A stretch of DNA of 5,328 bases, taken from positions 44,821 through 50,148 of the forward strand of contig DBUL01000084.1 in NCBI GenBank assembly GCA_002307905.1, in the 5' to 3' direction. The notes below the pieces were generated by a model. That model was not told the origin of the DNA. It worked only from the letters and a program-made list of their open reading frames with translations, and ran no database searches. The position numbers were made by a program, and so were the translations under genes. The DNA is from Rhizobiaceae bacterium UBA1291 (lineage in GTDB: Bacteria > Pseudomonadota > Alphaproteobacteria > Rhizobiales > Rhizobiaceae). Positions 5,192 to 5,328 of this stretch are shown here, piece by piece. How positions within the stretch are numbered: the first letter of the stretch is position 1; each line of letters begins with the position of its first letter.

Positions 5192-5328
5192 ATGTCCGAC
5201 ACTACGATTGATTCCCTGCCCGAAGCCGCCGGCAATCCGTTCCTCGCCCGCCTACGCATGCCGGCAAAGATGCGCCGCCTCTGGACCGGACTGGACTGGT
5301 CGATGCGCCTGGTTCTGATACTTGCCGC
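5192..5328 (+). CDS. ABC transporter permease, DppC/OppC type, N-terminal part (cut by window end)
   Basis: About 45 codons are present. The frame begins MSDTTIDSLPEAAGNPF at the ATG at 5192 (an in-frame ATG at 5183 would add three residues), 15 nt after the first permease gene ends. A polar, basic N-terminal tail (LARLRMPAKMRRLW) leads into a hydrophobic stretch (MRLVLILA) that looks like the first membrane segment at the window end. Second permeases of this importer class follow the first directly and have such a cytoplasmic tail, so position and shape support the call. No domain motif is reached within the window. Confidence 0.75.
   Translation, partial: MSDTTIDSLPEAAGNPFLARLRMPAKMRRLWTGLDWSMRLVLILA

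Overview
The window looks like accessory carbohydrate-catabolism DNA from an alphaproteobacterium, most likely a member of the Rhizobiales (Rhizobium/Agrobacterium/Sinorhizobium-like). This is an inference from the high-GC, GC3-rich codon use and the gene content: sugar-acid dehydratases, a GntR regulator and a peptide/opine-type ABC importer packed with alternating strands. No RNA gene, CRISPR array, transposase or prophage gene is visible.

Layout, left to right. (1) Bases 58-1587 (+) encode a complete UxaA/GarD-type (altronate dehydratase family) sugar-acid dehydratase. (2) Bases 1588-1807 are a convergent intergenic region with short repeats and a hairpin over the stop of the next gene. 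(3) Bases 1808-3085 (-) encode a very recognisable L-fuconate dehydratase of the enolase superfamily. (4) Bases 3086-3342 are its leader region, with a perfect 6-4-6 palindrome 19 bp before the ATG and a possible relic reading frame. (5) Bases 3343-4080 (-) encode a HutC-subfamily GntR regulator resembling PhnF. (6) Bases 4081-4246 are a divergent control region. (7) Bases 4247-5176 (+) encode a DppB/OppB-type ABC permease, followed at 5192 by the start of the DppC/OppC-type partner, which runs off the window.

How the genes may work together (inference). The importer would bring in a small solute, possibly a fucose-containing oligosaccharide or sugar acid, under control of the GntR sensor read from the shared divergent region. 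FucD dehydrates L-fuconate to 2-keto-3-deoxy-L-fuconate in the non-phosphorylative L-fucose route. The UxaA-family enzyme dehydrates the same or a related aldonate, such as altronate, galactarate, D-arabinonate or L-galactonate. The sugar dehydrogenase, lactonase, keto-deoxy-acid enzymes, ABC ATPase and solute-binding protein that would complete the system are not in the window.

Nothing here is clearly a new system. The points most worth checking are the pairing of two evolutionarily unrelated sugar-acid dehydratases, the unexpected mix of a fucose-acid enzyme with a PhnF-like regulator and a peptide-family importer, and the TGACC/GGTCA motifs at the control regions.
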